From Mariniphaga sp041686935 (GTDB lineage Bacteria > Bacteroidota > Bacteroidia > Bacteroidales > Prolixibacteraceae): a stretch of 64,000 bases of DNA. The stretch is from contig JAWLCW010000012.1 of NCBI GenBank assembly GCA_041686935.1, positions 62,001 through 126,000 of the forward strand, given 5' to 3'. The translations under genes and the position numbers were made by a program. This document shows, piece after piece, positions 8,003 to 17,404 of this stretch (positions within the stretch are counted from its first letter, which is position 1; every line of letters begins with the position of its first letter). Under the pieces are notes generated by a model. It did not search any database, was not told the origin of the DNA, and saw nothing but the letters and a program-made list of their open reading frames with translations.

Positions 8003-9685
8003 ATGAGAAAAGCAACATTTACCACCGGAATACTGGCCGTTGTATTCCTCTTAGCGAATTATCAGATTTCAAATGGTTGTACCAACTTTTTGGTAACCCG
8101 CGGAGCATCGGTTGACGGATCTACCATGGTCACATACGCAGCCGACTCGCACAGTTTGTACGGAGAGCTCTATTTCCAACCTGCACAGGAACACCCCGAG
8201 GGCGCCATGCGCGATATTTATGAATGGGACACCGGCAAATACCTGGGAAAAATTCCCCAGCCCCGCCGCACATACAGCGTGGTTGGCAACATGAATGAAT
8301 TCCAGTTAGCCATTGGCGAAACCACTTACGGTGGCCGCGAAGAACTTTCCAGTCAGGAAGGCGCCATCATGGACTACGGCAGCCTGATTTACGTCACCCT
8401 GCAACGTGCCAAAACCGCCCGCGAAGCGATTCAGGTAATGGCCGACCTGGTTGAAAAATACGGATATTACAGCTCGGGCGAATCGTTTTCCATTGCCGAT
8501 CCCAACGAGGTTTGGATTATGGAACTGATTGGAAAAGGTGAAGGTGAAAAAGGCGCCGTTTGGGTAGCACTGAAAATTCCCGACGGGTACATCAGCGGAC
8601 ATGCCAACCAGGCGCGCATTACCACATTCCCGAAAAATGATCCGGAAAATTGCCTTTATTCTCCCGACGTTATTTCCTTTGCCCGCAAAAAAGGCTGGTA
8701 TGAGGGAAGCGATGCCGAATTTAGTTTTTCAGATGTGTATGCACCGGTTGATTTTGGAGGCGCCCGCTTTTGCGAAGCCCGCGTATGGTCAGGATTTAAC
8801 AAGGTAGCATCAGGGATGGAACAATATGTGGATTATGCCAAAGGACTCATCAAATATGACGATTCCAACAATTTTGCCACCAACCGCATGCCCCTGTGGA
8901 TTAAACCCGACAAAAAGCTGAGCGTGCGCGATGTGCAAAACATGATGCGCGACCACTACCAGGGAACCGACCTGGACATGACACAGGACGTGGGCGCCGG
9001 TCCGTTTGCCTTGCCCTACCGTTTTGGACGCCTCACCTGGGAAGTGGATTCGGTGAAATACTGCAACGAAAGGCCGATTTCTACCCGCCAAACCGGATTT
9101 TCATTTGTCAGCCAAAGCCGCAACTGGCTGCCCGATCCCATTGGCGGAATTCTCTGGTTTGGTGTGGATGATACTTACGTTACCTGCTATGTGCCCATGT
9201 ATTGCGGCATTACCGAAATTCCCGAAAGTTTCGCCGAAGGAAACGGCGACCTGCTCACTTACAGTCCAACTTCAGCCTTCTGGACTTTCAACAAAGTTTC
9301 AAACTTTGCCTACCTGCGTTACAGCGATATGATTCAGGACATTCAGAAAGTGCAAAAAGAACTGGAAGACAATTTTGAACGGTTTGTGCCACTCATCGAC
9401 CAGGCAGCAAAGGAAATTTACAAAGACTACGGACCTGACGAAGCCCGGCGATTCCTGAATATTTATTCGGTTAATGAAGCCAATCATGTTACCGCCCGCT
9501 GGGAAAAACTCTGGCAATACCTGCTGATTAAATACCTGGATGGAAACATTAAACGTGAAAAAGACGGAAAATTTGAACGCACAGAAACCGGAATGCCTCC
9601 CTACCCTATCTTCCCGGAATATCCGGAGTGGTGGTACAGGGTAATTATTGAAAATACCGGCGACCATTTTAAAGTGGTAGAATAA
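8003..9685 (+). CDS. C69 family dipeptidase (secreted)
   Basis: The 560-residue protein has a signal peptide that ends just before Cys26 (NGCTNFLV). Peptidase C69 enzymes are N-terminal nucleophile hydrolases, so mature processing exposing Cys26 as catalytic residue fits. Further family segments are GSTMVTYAADSH, MNEFQLAIGETTYGGREEL, EVWIMELIGKG and SGHANQARI. The likely role is periplasmic dipeptide breakdown. It stands alone between two unrelated genes, with its own -7 element upstream. Confidence 0.9.
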   Translation: MRKATFTTGILAVVFLLANYQISNGCTNFLVTRGASVDGSTMVTYAADSHSLYGELYFQPAQEHPEGAMRDIYEWDTGKYLGKIPQPRRTYSVVGNMNEFQLAIGETTYGGREELSSQEGAIMDYGSLIYVTLQRAKTAREAIQVMADLVEKYGYYSSGESFSIADPNEVWIMELIGKGEGEKGAVWVALKIPDGYISGHANQARITTFPKNDPENCLYSPDVISFARKKGWYEGSDAEFSFSDVYAPVDFGGARFCEARVWSGFNKVASGMEQYVDYAKGLIKYDDSNNFATNRMPLWIKPDKKLSVRDVQNMMRDHYQGTDLDMTQDVGAGPFALPYRFGRLTWEVDSVKYCNERPISTRQTGFSFVSQSRNWLPDPIGGILWFGVDDTYVTCYVPMYCGITEIPESFAEGNGDLLTYSPTSAFWTFNKVSNFAYLRYSDMIQDIQKVQKELEDNFERFVPLIDQAAKEIYKDYGPDEARRFLNIYSVNEANHVTARWEKLWQYLLIKYLDGNIKREKDGKFERTETGMPPYPIFPEYPEWWYRVIIENTGDHFKVVE

Positions 9686-9722
9686 ATTTTTGGTTATTTG
9701 GCTTTAAATGAAGTATCTTTCA

Positions 9723-9752
9723 TTTGCCTTGTAAAAAAAAGTATTATTTTTG
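9723..9752 (+). promoter_or_regulatory. rplS promoter
   Basis: A TTTG at 9723-9726 is followed after 18 bp by TATTTTTG at 9745-9752, matching the Bacteroidota -33/-7 pattern. Transcription would start near 9759 and leave a leader of about 68 bases before the ATG. Confidence 0.6.
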
Positions 9753-9776
9753 CGCCGGTTTTTAAGCAATCTCTTG

Positions 9777-9792
9777 TCCGCCGGGTGGCGGA
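9777..9792 (+). promoter_or_regulatory. Hairpin in the rplS 5' leader
   Basis: TCCGCC-GGGT-GGCGGA forms a perfect six-pair GC stem with a four-base loop, 34 bases upstream of the rplS start and inside the inferred leader. No T-run follows, so it is not a terminator. It could be a binding site for autoregulation by L19, as known for other ribosomal-protein leaders; that is inference. Confidence 0.4.
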
Positions 9793-9826
9793 TTACATTG
9801 CCAACATTAATTAAATAATTTCAGCG

Positions 9827-10174
9827 ATGGATTTAATAAAATTTGTAGAAAACGAGTTCAGGGTAGAAAAGGAACACCCCAGTTTCTCTGCCGGTGATAC
9901 CGTTACCGTGAGTTACATGATTCGGGAAGGAAATAAAGAACGTATTCAGAATTTCCGTGGTGTAGTGCTTCAGTTAAGCGGAAAAGGAAATACAAAAACG
10001 TTTACTGTTCGCAAAATATCGGGCAACGTTGGTGTGGAAAGAATTTTCCCGCTTTATTCACCGTTTATCGAAAGCATTGAAGTGAACAAAAAAGGTAAAG
10101 TACGGCGCAAAAGGTTGTTTTACCTGCGTGGCCTCACCGGTAAAAAAGCCCGTATCAAAGAAAAAAGATTCTAA
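9827..10174 (+). CDS. rplS: Large ribosomal subunit protein bL19
   Basis: The 115-residue protein matches bL19 throughout: FSAGDTVTVSYMIREGNK, IQNFRGVVLQLSGKG, TFTVRKISGNVGVERIFP and the basic end KVRRKRLFYLRGLTGKKARIKEKRF-like tail. bL19 sits at the interface of the two subunits. The gene has its own promoter, a leader hairpin and a strong terminator, so it is a monocistron here; many bacteria instead have it with rpsP-rimM-trmD. Confidence 0.97.
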   Translation: MDLIKFVENEFRVEKEHPSFSAGDTVTVSYMIREGNKERIQNFRGVVLQLSGKGNTKTFTVRKISGNVGVERIFPLYSPFIESIEVNKKGKVRRKRLFYLRGLTGKKARIKEKRF

Positions 10175-10196
10175 AAAAACAGGCAATTGCATACAA

Positions 10197-10225
10197 AAGG
10201 TCTTCGAAAGAAGGCCTTTTTTTAT
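10197..10225 (+). terminator. rplS terminator
   Basis: AAGGTCTTC-GAAA-GAAGGCCTT pairs over nine positions (one G-T) with a GAAA tetraloop and is followed directly by a T-run. Confidence 0.9.
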
Positions 10226-10226
10226 G

Positions 10227-10242
10227 CCCATAAACTTATGGG
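10227..10242. promoter_or_regulatory. Palindrome in the region upstream of the tricorn-like protease
   Basis: CCCATAA-AC-TTATGGG is a perfect seven-base inverted repeat with a two-base centre, just after the rplS terminator and 94 bp before the next ATG. It has the shape of a dimeric regulator site; the regulator is unknown. Confidence 0.3.
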
Positions 10243-10335
10243 TGAAAAACCAGTTTGTAATATCTTCATTTATTCAAGGCCCCATAAATTCGGAAATTTG
10301 TACATTTAACTTTTCATTTTAAAACTATTCATTTT

Positions 10336-13300
10336 ATGAAACAATTATTTCTTCTGGCAGTGATTCTGATCTTTGCCGTAAACACCGCTACAGCGCAGGG
10401 AACACAACTGCTGCGCGAACCCGCCATTTCTTCGGAAAGCATTGTTTTTGTGTATGCCAACGACTTGTGGAAAGTAAACCGGAACGGAGGTGATGCCATT
10501 CGGTTAACAACCGACGAAGGCGAGGAATCGCTTCCACACTTTTCGCCCGATGAACAGTGGATTGCTTTTACAGGGCAGTACGATGGCAACACCGATGTAT
10601 ATGTGATACCGGCAGAAGGAGGTACACCCAAACGGCTGACCTGGCACCCCGGCGGTGATTTTGTGCAGGGATGGACACCCGAAGGAGAAGTGGTTTTCCG
10701 CTCATCGCGCGAAGGATTTCCAACACAACTGAATAAACTGTACAAAGTTTCACTGGATGGTGGATTACCAAAAGCACTCGATATTCCGCGGGCAGCTTTT
10801 GGTGAAATTTCACCCGACGGCAAGTACATTGCATACGTCCCCATCACGTTTTGGGACCCCGAATGGCGCAATTACCGCGGAGGACAGGCCATGCCCATCT
10901 GGATTGTGGATATGAAAACCAAAGAACTGATTCGCACCCCGCAACCCGATAACGAACGCCACCTCGACCCGGTATGGTTTGGCAACCAGGTTTTTTATCT
11001 TTCGGAAAGAGATTACGCAAGCAACATCTGGTCGTTCAACCCGGAAACCGGAGAAGAGAAACAGCATACGTTTCATAAGCAGTTCGATGTAAAAAGCCTC
11101 GATGCCTGCGCCGATGCCATCGTTTATGAACAGGTTGGCTACCTGCATCTGCTCAATCCGGCAACCGGAGAGACGCGCCAGCTGGAAATTCAGGTGAAAG
11201 GCGACATGAACTTTGCCCGAGAACGATGGGAAAATGTTTCAGCTGACAACCTGGGAAATCCAAACCTTTCTCCCACCGGAAAGCGCGCCCTGTTTGAATA
11301 CAGGGGCGAAATTTTCACTGTGCCCAAAGAAAAAGGCACCTGGCGTAACCTGACCTACTCGCCGGGTGTGGCCGATCGTTTCCCGGTGTGGTCGCCCAAA
11401 GGAGACCAGATTGCCTGGTTTTCCGACAAAAAAGGTGAATACGAATTAGTCGTTGCCGACCAATTTGGCGAAATTCAGAAAACATTTTCCATAGAAAACC
11501 CGACCTTCTTTTTTAAACCCGACTGGTCGCCCGACGGGAAAAAAATTGTTTTTACCGACACACATTACACTATCTGGATAATTAACCTCGAAAATGGTGC
11601 ACTGACCAAAGCCGACAGTGACCTTTTTGCTCACCCGAACCGTACGATGAACCCGGTTTGGTCGCCCGACAGCAAATGGATTGCTTATGTCAGGCAATTG
11701 CCCAGCAGTTTCAAGGCAGCTTTTGCTTTCAATGCTGAAACCGGCGAAAAAATTCAGCTTACAGATGGCATGGCCGATGTAATTTCACCGGTTTGGGATG
11801 AAAAAGGAAAGAACATCTATTTTCTGGCCAGCACCGATTACGGGCTAAACACCGGCTGGCTCGATATGAGTTCATACGATCCCGAGGTAACCCGCAGCTT
11901 GTATTGCCTCATTCTTTCAAAAGACGAACCTTCTCCCCTTCTTCCCAAAAGCGACGAAGAAGAAGTTGAAAAGAAAAATTCGGAAGGAAAGGATGAAAAG
12001 GAACAGAAGAAGAAAGAAAAAACGGATTCAGACAAAGAGAAAGAAAACGATGCCGAAAAAGAAATAACGGTAAAAATTGATGAAGAAGAGTTGGAACTGC
12101 GAACAGTTGCACTGAACCTTCCCAACAGAAACTACCCCGGGCTGGTTGCAGGACCAGAAAATACGGTTTTTGTTGCTGAAGTTATTCCGAACAGCAGCGG
12201 AATAACGTTACATAAGTTTGATGTCAAAGAAAATAAGTCTGAGTCTTTTTTAACCGGAATTCAGGCTGCTGAAACGTCGGCCGACCGGAAAAATATGCTT
12301 TATAAAAAAGGCAGTTCATGGCACATTGCCGGAACCGGAGGTCAGCCCAAAGAGGGCGACGGCAAACTGGAAACCAACCTGAAAATAAAAGTGGATCCAA
12401 AGCAGGAATACCACCAGATTTTTAAGGAAGCGTGGCGGTTTATGCGCGATTTCCTGTATGTTGACAATGTGCATGGTGCGCCATGGGATAAAATTTACGA
12501 GTGGTATTCCCCGTGGATTGATCATGTAAGGCACCGTACCGATTTAAATTATGTGGTGGATATTCTCAGCGGCGAAGTTTCCATTGGTCACTCCTATGTT
12601 TCGGGTGGCGATTTGCCGCGCACAGAACGTGTTCCGGTGGGTTTACCGGGTTGCGATTTTGTGGAGGAAAACGGGTTCTTCAAAATTGCAAAAATATACA
12701 CCGGTGAAAACTGGAACCCAAACCTGAAAGCACCGCTGGCTATGCCGGGAATCGATGTAAAGGAAGGTGATTATCTGCTGGCCGTAAACGGAAAGGAACT
12801 GAAAGCGCCGGTAAACCCTTTCAGCCTGTTTGAACAAACTGCAGGTCGGATAACCATGCTTACGGTAAATTCTTCGCCTTCGCCCGAAGGAGCCCGCACT
12901 GTTCAGGTTGAACCTGTTGCCAGCGACGCCCAATTGCGCAATATGCACTGGGTGGAGAGCAACCGTAAAAAGGTGGATGAGCTTTCCGGCGGCAAACTGG
13001 CGTATGTTTATCTGCCCAACACAGGGCAAGGCGGTTTCAGCTATTTTAACCGCTACTATTTTTCACAGCAGCACAAAAAAGGTGTTATTCTCGATGAGCG
13101 CAACAACGGAGGAGGTTCTGCCGCCGATTACATGATTGATGTGATGTCGCGTACATTAATTGGATATTTCAACAGCAGAACAGAGGACAACCGCCCGTGG
13201 ACCACACCCATGGCAGGAATCTGGGGACCAAAAGTGATGATTATCAACGAACGGGCCGGTTCAGGTGGCGATCTGCTGCCATTTATGTTTCGTGAAAAAA

Positions 13301-13626
13301 ACCTGGGGCCGCTTGTGGGAACCAAAACCTGGGGCGGACTGGTTGGTACGTGGGACACTCCGGCATTTATTGATGGCGGAAGAATGGTAGCACCCCGCGG
13401 CGGATTTATCGATGCTGACGGAAACTGGGCCGTGGAAGGCGAAGGTGTAGCTCCCGACATTGAAGTGATTCAGGAACCCAAACTGGTTTTGGAGGGCCGC
13501 GACCCGCAACTGGAAAAAGCGGTGGAAGTGGCATTGGAACTGCTAAAGGAAAATGAAGTGAAGCTAAAACCGGAGCCACCTGCACCAATTCGCTGGAAAC
13601 GCCCGGAAGGCTTTGAAGTGAGGTAG
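10336..13626 (+). CDS. Tricorn-like S41 protease with N-terminal WD40/PD40 propeller
   Basis: The 1096-residue secreted protein has a signal peptide (to about residue 21, TATAQG), then repeated PD40 blades (SPDEQWIAFTG, SPDGKYIAYVP, SPDGKKIVFTD, SPDSKWIAYVR). The tricorn core domain follows, then a PDZ-like segment near residue 800 (GDYLLAVNGKEL), and a C-terminal S41 domain with ERAGSGGDLL whose Ser976 is the expected nucleophile. This is the tricorn layout seen in many Bacteroidota as a periplasmic peptidase. A highly charged Lys/Glu insertion of about 50 residues (about 540-590) interrupts the second propeller. Confidence 0.9.
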   Translation: MKQLFLLAVILIFAVNTATAQGTQLLREPAISSESIVFVYANDLWKVNRNGGDAIRLTTDEGEESLPHFSPDEQWIAFTGQYDGNTDVYVIPAEGGTPKRLTWHPGGDFVQGWTPEGEVVFRSSREGFPTQLNKLYKVSLDGGLPKALDIPRAAFGEISPDGKYIAYVPITFWDPEWRNYRGGQAMPIWIVDMKTKELIRTPQPDNERHLDPVWFGNQVFYLSERDYASNIWSFNPETGEEKQHTFHKQFDVKSLDACADAIVYEQVGYLHLLNPATGETRQLEIQVKGDMNFARERWENVSADNLGNPNLSPTGKRALFEYRGEIFTVPKEKGTWRNLTYSPGVADRFPVWSPKGDQIAWFSDKKGEYELVVADQFGEIQKTFSIENPTFFFKPDWSPDGKKIVFTDTHYTIWIINLENGALTKADSDLFAHPNRTMNPVWSPDSKWIAYVRQLPSSFKAAFAFNAETGEKIQLTDGMADVISPVWDEKGKNIYFLASTDYGLNTGWLDMSSYDPEVTRSLYCLILSKDEPSPLLPKSDEEEVEKKNSEGKDEKEQKKKEKTDSDKEKENDAEKEITVKIDEEELELRTVALNLPNRNYPGLVAGPENTVFVAEVIPNSSGITLHKFDVKENKSESFLTGIQAAETSADRKNMLYKKGSSWHIAGTGGQPKEGDGKLETNLKIKVDPKQEYHQIFKEAWRFMRDFLYVDNVHGAPWDKIYEWYSPWIDHVRHRTDLNYVVDILSGEVSIGHSYVSGGDLPRTERVPVGLPGCDFVEENGFFKIAKIYTGENWNPNLKAPLAMPGIDVKEGDYLLAVNGKELKAPVNPFSLFEQTAGRITMLTVNSSPSPEGARTVQVEPVASDAQLRNMHWVESNRKKVDELSGGKLAYVYLPNTGQGGFSYFNRYYFSQQHKKGVILDERNNGGGSAADYMIDVMSRTLIGYFNSRTEDNRPWTTPMAGIWGPKVMIINERAGSGGDLLPFMFREKNLGPLVGTKTWGGLVGTWDTPAFIDGGRMVAPRGGFIDADGNWAVEGEGVAPDIEVIQEPKLVLEGRDPQLEKAVEVALELLKENEVKLKPEPPAPIRWKRPEGFEVR

Positions 13627-13647
13627 AAATTTTGTAAAAATGGTGTT

Positions 13648-13686
13648 AATCACCCGCTGATTTTTAAGTCGGCGGGTGATTCTTTT
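13648..13686 (+). terminator. Terminator after the tricorn-like gene
   Basis: A 13-pair stem (13648-13660 with 13669-13681, one G-T pair) with an eight-base loop is followed by a T-run. Confidence 0.9.
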
Positions 13687-13738
13687 TGTAAAAAGAGTAT
13701 TTTTGAAAAATGCAACTTACTTTTAATATCATAACAGA

Positions 13739-13993
13739 ATGAAAAATATATTTGAGAAAATCAATCTCACTCCAAAACAGGTACTCAATATCCTCTTAAT
13801 CATTGTATTACTTATTTTCATTTCTCAAAACCTCGAAATGGTACGGGTTAAATTCCTCTTTTTCAGGTTCGAACTCCCGATAATCATTTTAATCGGACTG
13901 GTTTTTTTCATCGGTTTTTTCACCGCTCATGTTTTCAACCAAAACAAGCAAAAAAAGGAGACGAATTTTCTGGTGGAAAGAGAAGAAAAATAG
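13739..13993 (+). CDS. Small LapA-domain inner-membrane protein
   Basis: The 84-residue protein has two transmembrane helices (about residues 17-30 and 45-64) joined by the short segment SQNLEMVRVKFLFFRFELP, the typical LapA/DUF1049 signature. The C-terminus is charged and cytoplasmic. LapA proteins assist lipopolysaccharide transport or envelope homeostasis in Proteobacteria; the role in Bacteroidota is less clear. It is flanked by terminator-like hairpins on both sides, so it is likely transcribed alone. Confidence 0.7.
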   Translation: MKNIFEKINLTPKQVLNILLIIVLLIFISQNLEMVRVKFLFFRFELPIIILIGLVFFIGFFTAHVFNQNKQKKETNFLVEREEK

Positions 13994-14009
13994 AATTAAG
14001 CTGGTAACC

Positions 14010-14036
14010 GGGCAGATGAAATGGCCATATCTGCCC
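14010..14036 (+). terminator. Weak hairpin after the LapA-like gene
   Basis: GGGCAGAT (14010-14017) pairs perfectly with ATCTGCCC (14029-14036) around an 11-base loop. No T-run follows, so termination strength is uncertain. Confidence 0.35.
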
Positions 14037-14052
14037 TGTAATCTGAAGATTT

Positions 14053-14120
14053 ATTGGGCAGGTGATCTAAAGTCACCAGCACAGGAGTCAGTATAATTGG
14101 GCAGGTGAACCAAAGTCCCA
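14053..14120. repeat. Imperfect direct repeat, two copies
   Basis: ATTGGGCAGGTGA starts copies at 14053 and 14096; the shared pattern continues with CxAAAGTCxC. The first copy also folds as GGTGA-N7-TCACC. The pair lies in the gap between the convergent LapA-like gene and recN. No function is evident. Confidence 0.5.
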
Positions 14121-14126
14121 GAAGGA

Positions 14127-15782
14127 TCAGTTTTTCAATAATTCCTGTGCTGTTTTTAAAGTAGTGTCGGTAAGGTTTTCGCCGCCTACCATTTTGGCCA
14201 GTTCTTCCACCCGCTCGTTTTCACCCAGTTGTCTGATGGAAGTAAACGTTTTCCCGTTTTCCTCGTACTTGTAAACCAGAAAATGTGCATTGCCTTTGGC
14301 AGCAACCTGCGGAAGATGGGTGATGTTTATTATTTGAGTAGTAATTGAAAAATCTTTCAGGATGTTTCCCATTTTCAGGGCAATTTCGCCAGAAACACCG
14401 GAATCGATTTCATCGAAAACAATGGTTGGTAAAGCCCTGGAGGTACGCAACAGGTTTTTTATAGCCAGCATTAACCGAGACATTTCACCTCCCGAGGCCA
14501 TTTTTGAAATTTCTGCCGGAGCAATGTCCACATTGGCACTGAATAAAAACGAAACCGCATCTTTACCATTTGTAGAAAAATCGGGCAACGCTTCGTGTAC
14601 CACTTCCAGTCTCGACTTGGGCATTCCCAACTGCCGCAAATCACCCAGTACCGTTTTTTCAATTTTGCCGAATGATTTTTTGCGTGCCATGCGTAATTCC
14701 AATGCTTTGTCTTCAAGATTCGTCCGTTGTTTTTCCAGGTCTGCCTTCATCGAACGGATTTCATCATCGTAACCGGTAACCTGATTGATTTTTTTGTCGA
14801 AGGAATTTTTCAGTTGAATGAGTTCCTGCACCGTATTTACATGATGTTTTTGCTGAAGGCTGTAAATCAGGTTCAAACGGTCGTTTACCTGTTCAATCCG
14901 GGCAGGATTGTATTCAACCGTTTCCGCCAGCCGTTCTGTTTCGTCCAGAATATCTTTCAGTTCCAGCAAACTGCTTTGCAGCCTTTGGGCCAAAGCAGGA
15001 ACTTCAGAAATGTAATTTTGAATGCTTTCCAGCTTTTTATGGCTTTCTTTTATTTGCTGAACAACTGAAAACCGCTCATCGTCGAGAAATTGCTGCACCT
15101 CGGAAAAAGCGCTTTTAATTTCTTCTGCATGGGTAAGCTGTTCCAGTTCAGATTCCAGTTCTTCCTGTTCATTTTCCTGCAACATGGCCTCATCGATCTG
15201 GTTAAACTGAAACTGCCAGTAATCCAGATCGGCACGCTCCTTTTCATTTTTCTCAATCAGCGCATCCAGATTTTTTTTCAAAGAATTAAAATGCTGATAC
15301 ATCCCGCGGTATTCCGAAAGAATTTTTTCGGTTCCGGCTACCGTATCCACCAGGTTCAACTGGAATTTCCTGTTTCCAGGTTCGAGGTTTTGGTGTTGCG
15401 AGTGAATATCGATAAGTTGCAGGCCCAGTTCCCTCATTGTTTTCAGGTTCACCGGGGTATCGTTGATAAATGCCCGCGACTTTCCGGATGGTGTAATTTC
15501 CCGGCGCAAAATGGTCAGCTTATCATAGTCGAGGTCATTCTCGTCGAAAAAGGGCTGAATTTCATAATTCTCCACATCAAAAACTCCTTCCACTATGCAC
15601 TTTTCATCCCGGTTTTTCAACACAGAAAGGTCGGCGCGATTTCCAAGAATCAGACCCAAAGCACCCAAAATGATGGATTTTCCGGCACCGGTTTCTCCGG
15701 TAACTGAATTTAAACCGGAATGAAATTCCACTTCCAGATTGCTAATCAGTGCATAATTGGAAACAGCCAGTTTGGTCAGCAT
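14127..15782 (-). CDS. recN: DNA repair protein RecN
   Basis: RecN is an SMC-like ATPase acting in double-strand break repair. The 551 residues show the N-terminal Walker A (GETGAGKSIILGAL, about residues 30-43), a long coiled-coil middle, the ABC signature ASGGEMSRLMLA, Walker B TIVFDEIDSGVSG and the His switch ITHLPQVA. It is the last gene of the bamD-rpoZ-coaBC-DUF4835-recN run and starts 12 bp after the DUF4835 gene. Confidence 0.97.
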   Translation of the reverse strand: MLTKLAVSNYALISNLEVEFHSGLNSVTGETGAGKSIILGALGLILGNRADLSVLKNRDEKCIVEGVFDVENYEIQPFFDENDLDYDKLTILRREITPSGKSRAFINDTPVNLKTMRELGLQLIDIHSQHQNLEPGNRKFQLNLVDTVAGTEKILSEYRGMYQHFNSLKKNLDALIEKNEKERADLDYWQFQFNQIDEAMLQENEQEELESELEQLTHAEEIKSAFSEVQQFLDDERFSVVQQIKESHKKLESIQNYISEVPALAQRLQSSLLELKDILDETERLAETVEYNPARIEQVNDRLNLIYSLQQKHHVNTVQELIQLKNSFDKKINQVTGYDDEIRSMKADLEKQRTNLEDKALELRMARKKSFGKIEKTVLGDLRQLGMPKSRLEVVHEALPDFSTNGKDAVSFLFSANVDIAPAEISKMASGGEMSRLMLAIKNLLRTSRALPTIVFDEIDSGVSGEIALKMGNILKDFSITTQIINITHLPQVAAKGNAHFLVYKYEENGKTFTSIRQLGENERVEELAKMVGGENLTDTTLKTAQELLKN

Positions 15783-15794
15783 AAAAATTTAAGA

Positions 15795-16700
15795 TTATAA
15801 ACCTTCGCTTTCAGCAATTCTTTTGTATTTGCTCCCGTTTGAGGGATCCACTTCGTTTAAAATGGCAACTACACGGTTGCGCTCGTCGGGAAATGATTGA
15901 GAAAAAACATTTACAATTTCATCGGATTTGGCATCGAAAAACATTTGAAGAATGTAAACCGAGGGTCGGCGCCGAAATACGGCCTGAATATCACGAAGTG
16001 ATGTGGCAATGTTCGCTCTACCCTCCTCCGTTTTTTGTGCCATCATATCCAGGCCCTGTCGATGATAGGTGTACATACATTTCCTGAAGTCGGAATATGA
16101 CTTATTCATAACATTTTCGATAAGCCAGTAACGGTTGCGTTCACTTTCAAAAGCTTTCCATCCTTTTTCACGGGCATTCTGCGAATTATTCACAATGGCC
16201 TGCGCTTTCTCAAAATAAGGTGTTCCTCCTTCGGGTGAAAAAGTATCGTAATCAAATCCAAGAATTACGTATGCGTAATAGGCCAGAATATTGGTAAGAT
16301 TATCCCTGTTTGATGTTTCATTAAATTCCAGTGGCTGAAATTCCACATACCGGCAATGAAAATCGTTATCCTTAATGTTCAAAACAGTAGTTTCGTAGCT
16401 TGAACCGAAAACAGGCCGGGTAAGCTGTACCTGAATGGATCCTCTGAATTCATCTGTGGAAAGCTGTTCGTCGAGCCTTATTAAAATATTGCACCTGATT
16501 TTTTCGTCGTAGGTATAAACGTGTTCTGTCCATTTCCTGTTATTCATAAATTCGTAAATATCAGCCTGCATGGTTCGAAACAACTGCCTGTTTGCTCCCT
16601 GAATCCGTTGTGCTGTAACAGTAACATTACACCGAAGTTCCTGCGCAATAAGCGTAGAAACAGAAAAAAAAGCTATCAGTAAAACAATTGATTTCTTCAT
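15795..16700 (-). CDS. DUF4835 family exported protein
   Basis: The 301-residue protein has a signal peptide ending near residue 19 (LIAQE). The body matches the DUF4835 family of Bacteroidota: ELRCNVTVTAQRIQG, FMNNRKWTEHVY, IRCNILIRLDEQ and FFDAKSDEIVNVFSQ. The function is unknown; its fixed place between coaBC and recN suggests co-expression more than shared function. A good Shine-Dalgarno-like TAGGAGG lies 7-13 bases before the ATG, which is uncommon in this phylum. Confidence 0.85.
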   Translation of the reverse strand: MKKSIVLLIAFFSVSTLIAQELRCNVTVTAQRIQGANRQLFRTMQADIYEFMNNRKWTEHVYTYDEKIRCNILIRLDEQLSTDEFRGSIQVQLTRPVFGSSYETTVLNIKDNDFHCRYVEFQPLEFNETSNRDNLTNILAYYAYVILGFDYDTFSPEGGTPYFEKAQAIVNNSQNAREKGWKAFESERNRYWLIENVMNKSYSDFRKCMYTYHRQGLDMMAQKTEEGRANIATSLRDIQAVFRRRPSVYILQMFFDAKSDEIVNVFSQSFPDERNRVVAILNEVDPSNGSKYKRIAESEGL

Positions 16701-16756
16701 AAATACCTCCTAATATCAGGTAAAAATATAAAATTTTAAAGGAACGGGCACTCTTC

Positions 16757-17404
16757 TCAAGGGAGAATCGAAACCATCATGTCAACAATATCGGCTGCAA
16801 CTTCCCTTTTGTTTTTTAACTCAAAAGGCTGTATTTTATTGTTTTTGTCTATTACTGTAATTTTGTTGGTATCGCCACCAAAACCGGCTCCTGTATCGTT
16901 CAGCGAATTCAATACAATAAAATCGAGGTTTTTTCTTGCAAGTTTTTTCTGTGCATTTTCAAGCTCATCGGTCGTTTCAAGTGCAAAACCTATCAAAATC
17001 TGAGTCGCTTTTTTTTGGGAACCAAGTGCTGCCGCAATATCCTGAGTGGGCTTCAGCTCCATGTTCCAGTTCTCTTTTTCGCGTTTGGTTTTTTGAGCCG
17101 CCGGGGTTGCAGGAGTAAAATCGGCCACTGCGGCCGTCATTACAGCTCCGTCACATTGAGGAAAATACTGCACACAGGCTTTGTGCATTTCTTCGGCAGA
17201 TTCAACACGAATAACTTTAATACCCACTTTCCGGGTTGAAACAGAAACCGGACCCGAAACCAGAATCACTTCTGCTCCCTGCTCTGCAAGTTCCTCGGCA
17301 ATGGCATATCCCATCTTTCCTGAAGAATAATTTCCGATAAACCGAACGGGATCAATTTTTTCGTAAGTGGGGCCTGCCGAAACCAGAAACTTTCTGTTCA
17401 GCAG
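16757..17404 (-). CDS. coaB: CoaB half of CoaBC (phosphopantothenate-cysteine ligase), reached only through a -1 frame change
   Basis: The frame from 17404 encodes LLNRKFLVSAGPTYEKIDP and then RFIGNYSSGKMGYAIAEEL, the start of the CTP-dependent ligase domain, followed by VTAAVADFTP and the DTNKITVID end. The only internal ATG (17314, MGYAIAEE) would remove the SAGPTYE and NYSSGK segments that bind nucleotide and substrate, so an independent start there would probably give a dead enzyme. The frame joins the CoaC half exactly if the ribosome slips by -1 on A AAA AAC within the ten-A run (17405-17414), or if one more A is present. The joined product is 400 residues, close to E. coli CoaBC. Confidence 0.85.
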   Translation of the reverse strand: MLNRKFLVSAGPTYEKIDPVRFIGNYSSGKMGYAIAEELAEQGAEVILVSGPVSVSTRKVGIKVIRVESAEEMHKACVQYFPQCDGAVMTAAVADFTPATPAAQKTKREKENWNMELKPTQDIAAALGSQKKATQILIGFALETTDELENAQKKLARKNLDFIVLNSLNDTGAGFGGDTNKITVIDKNNKIQPFELKNKREVAADIVDMMVSILP

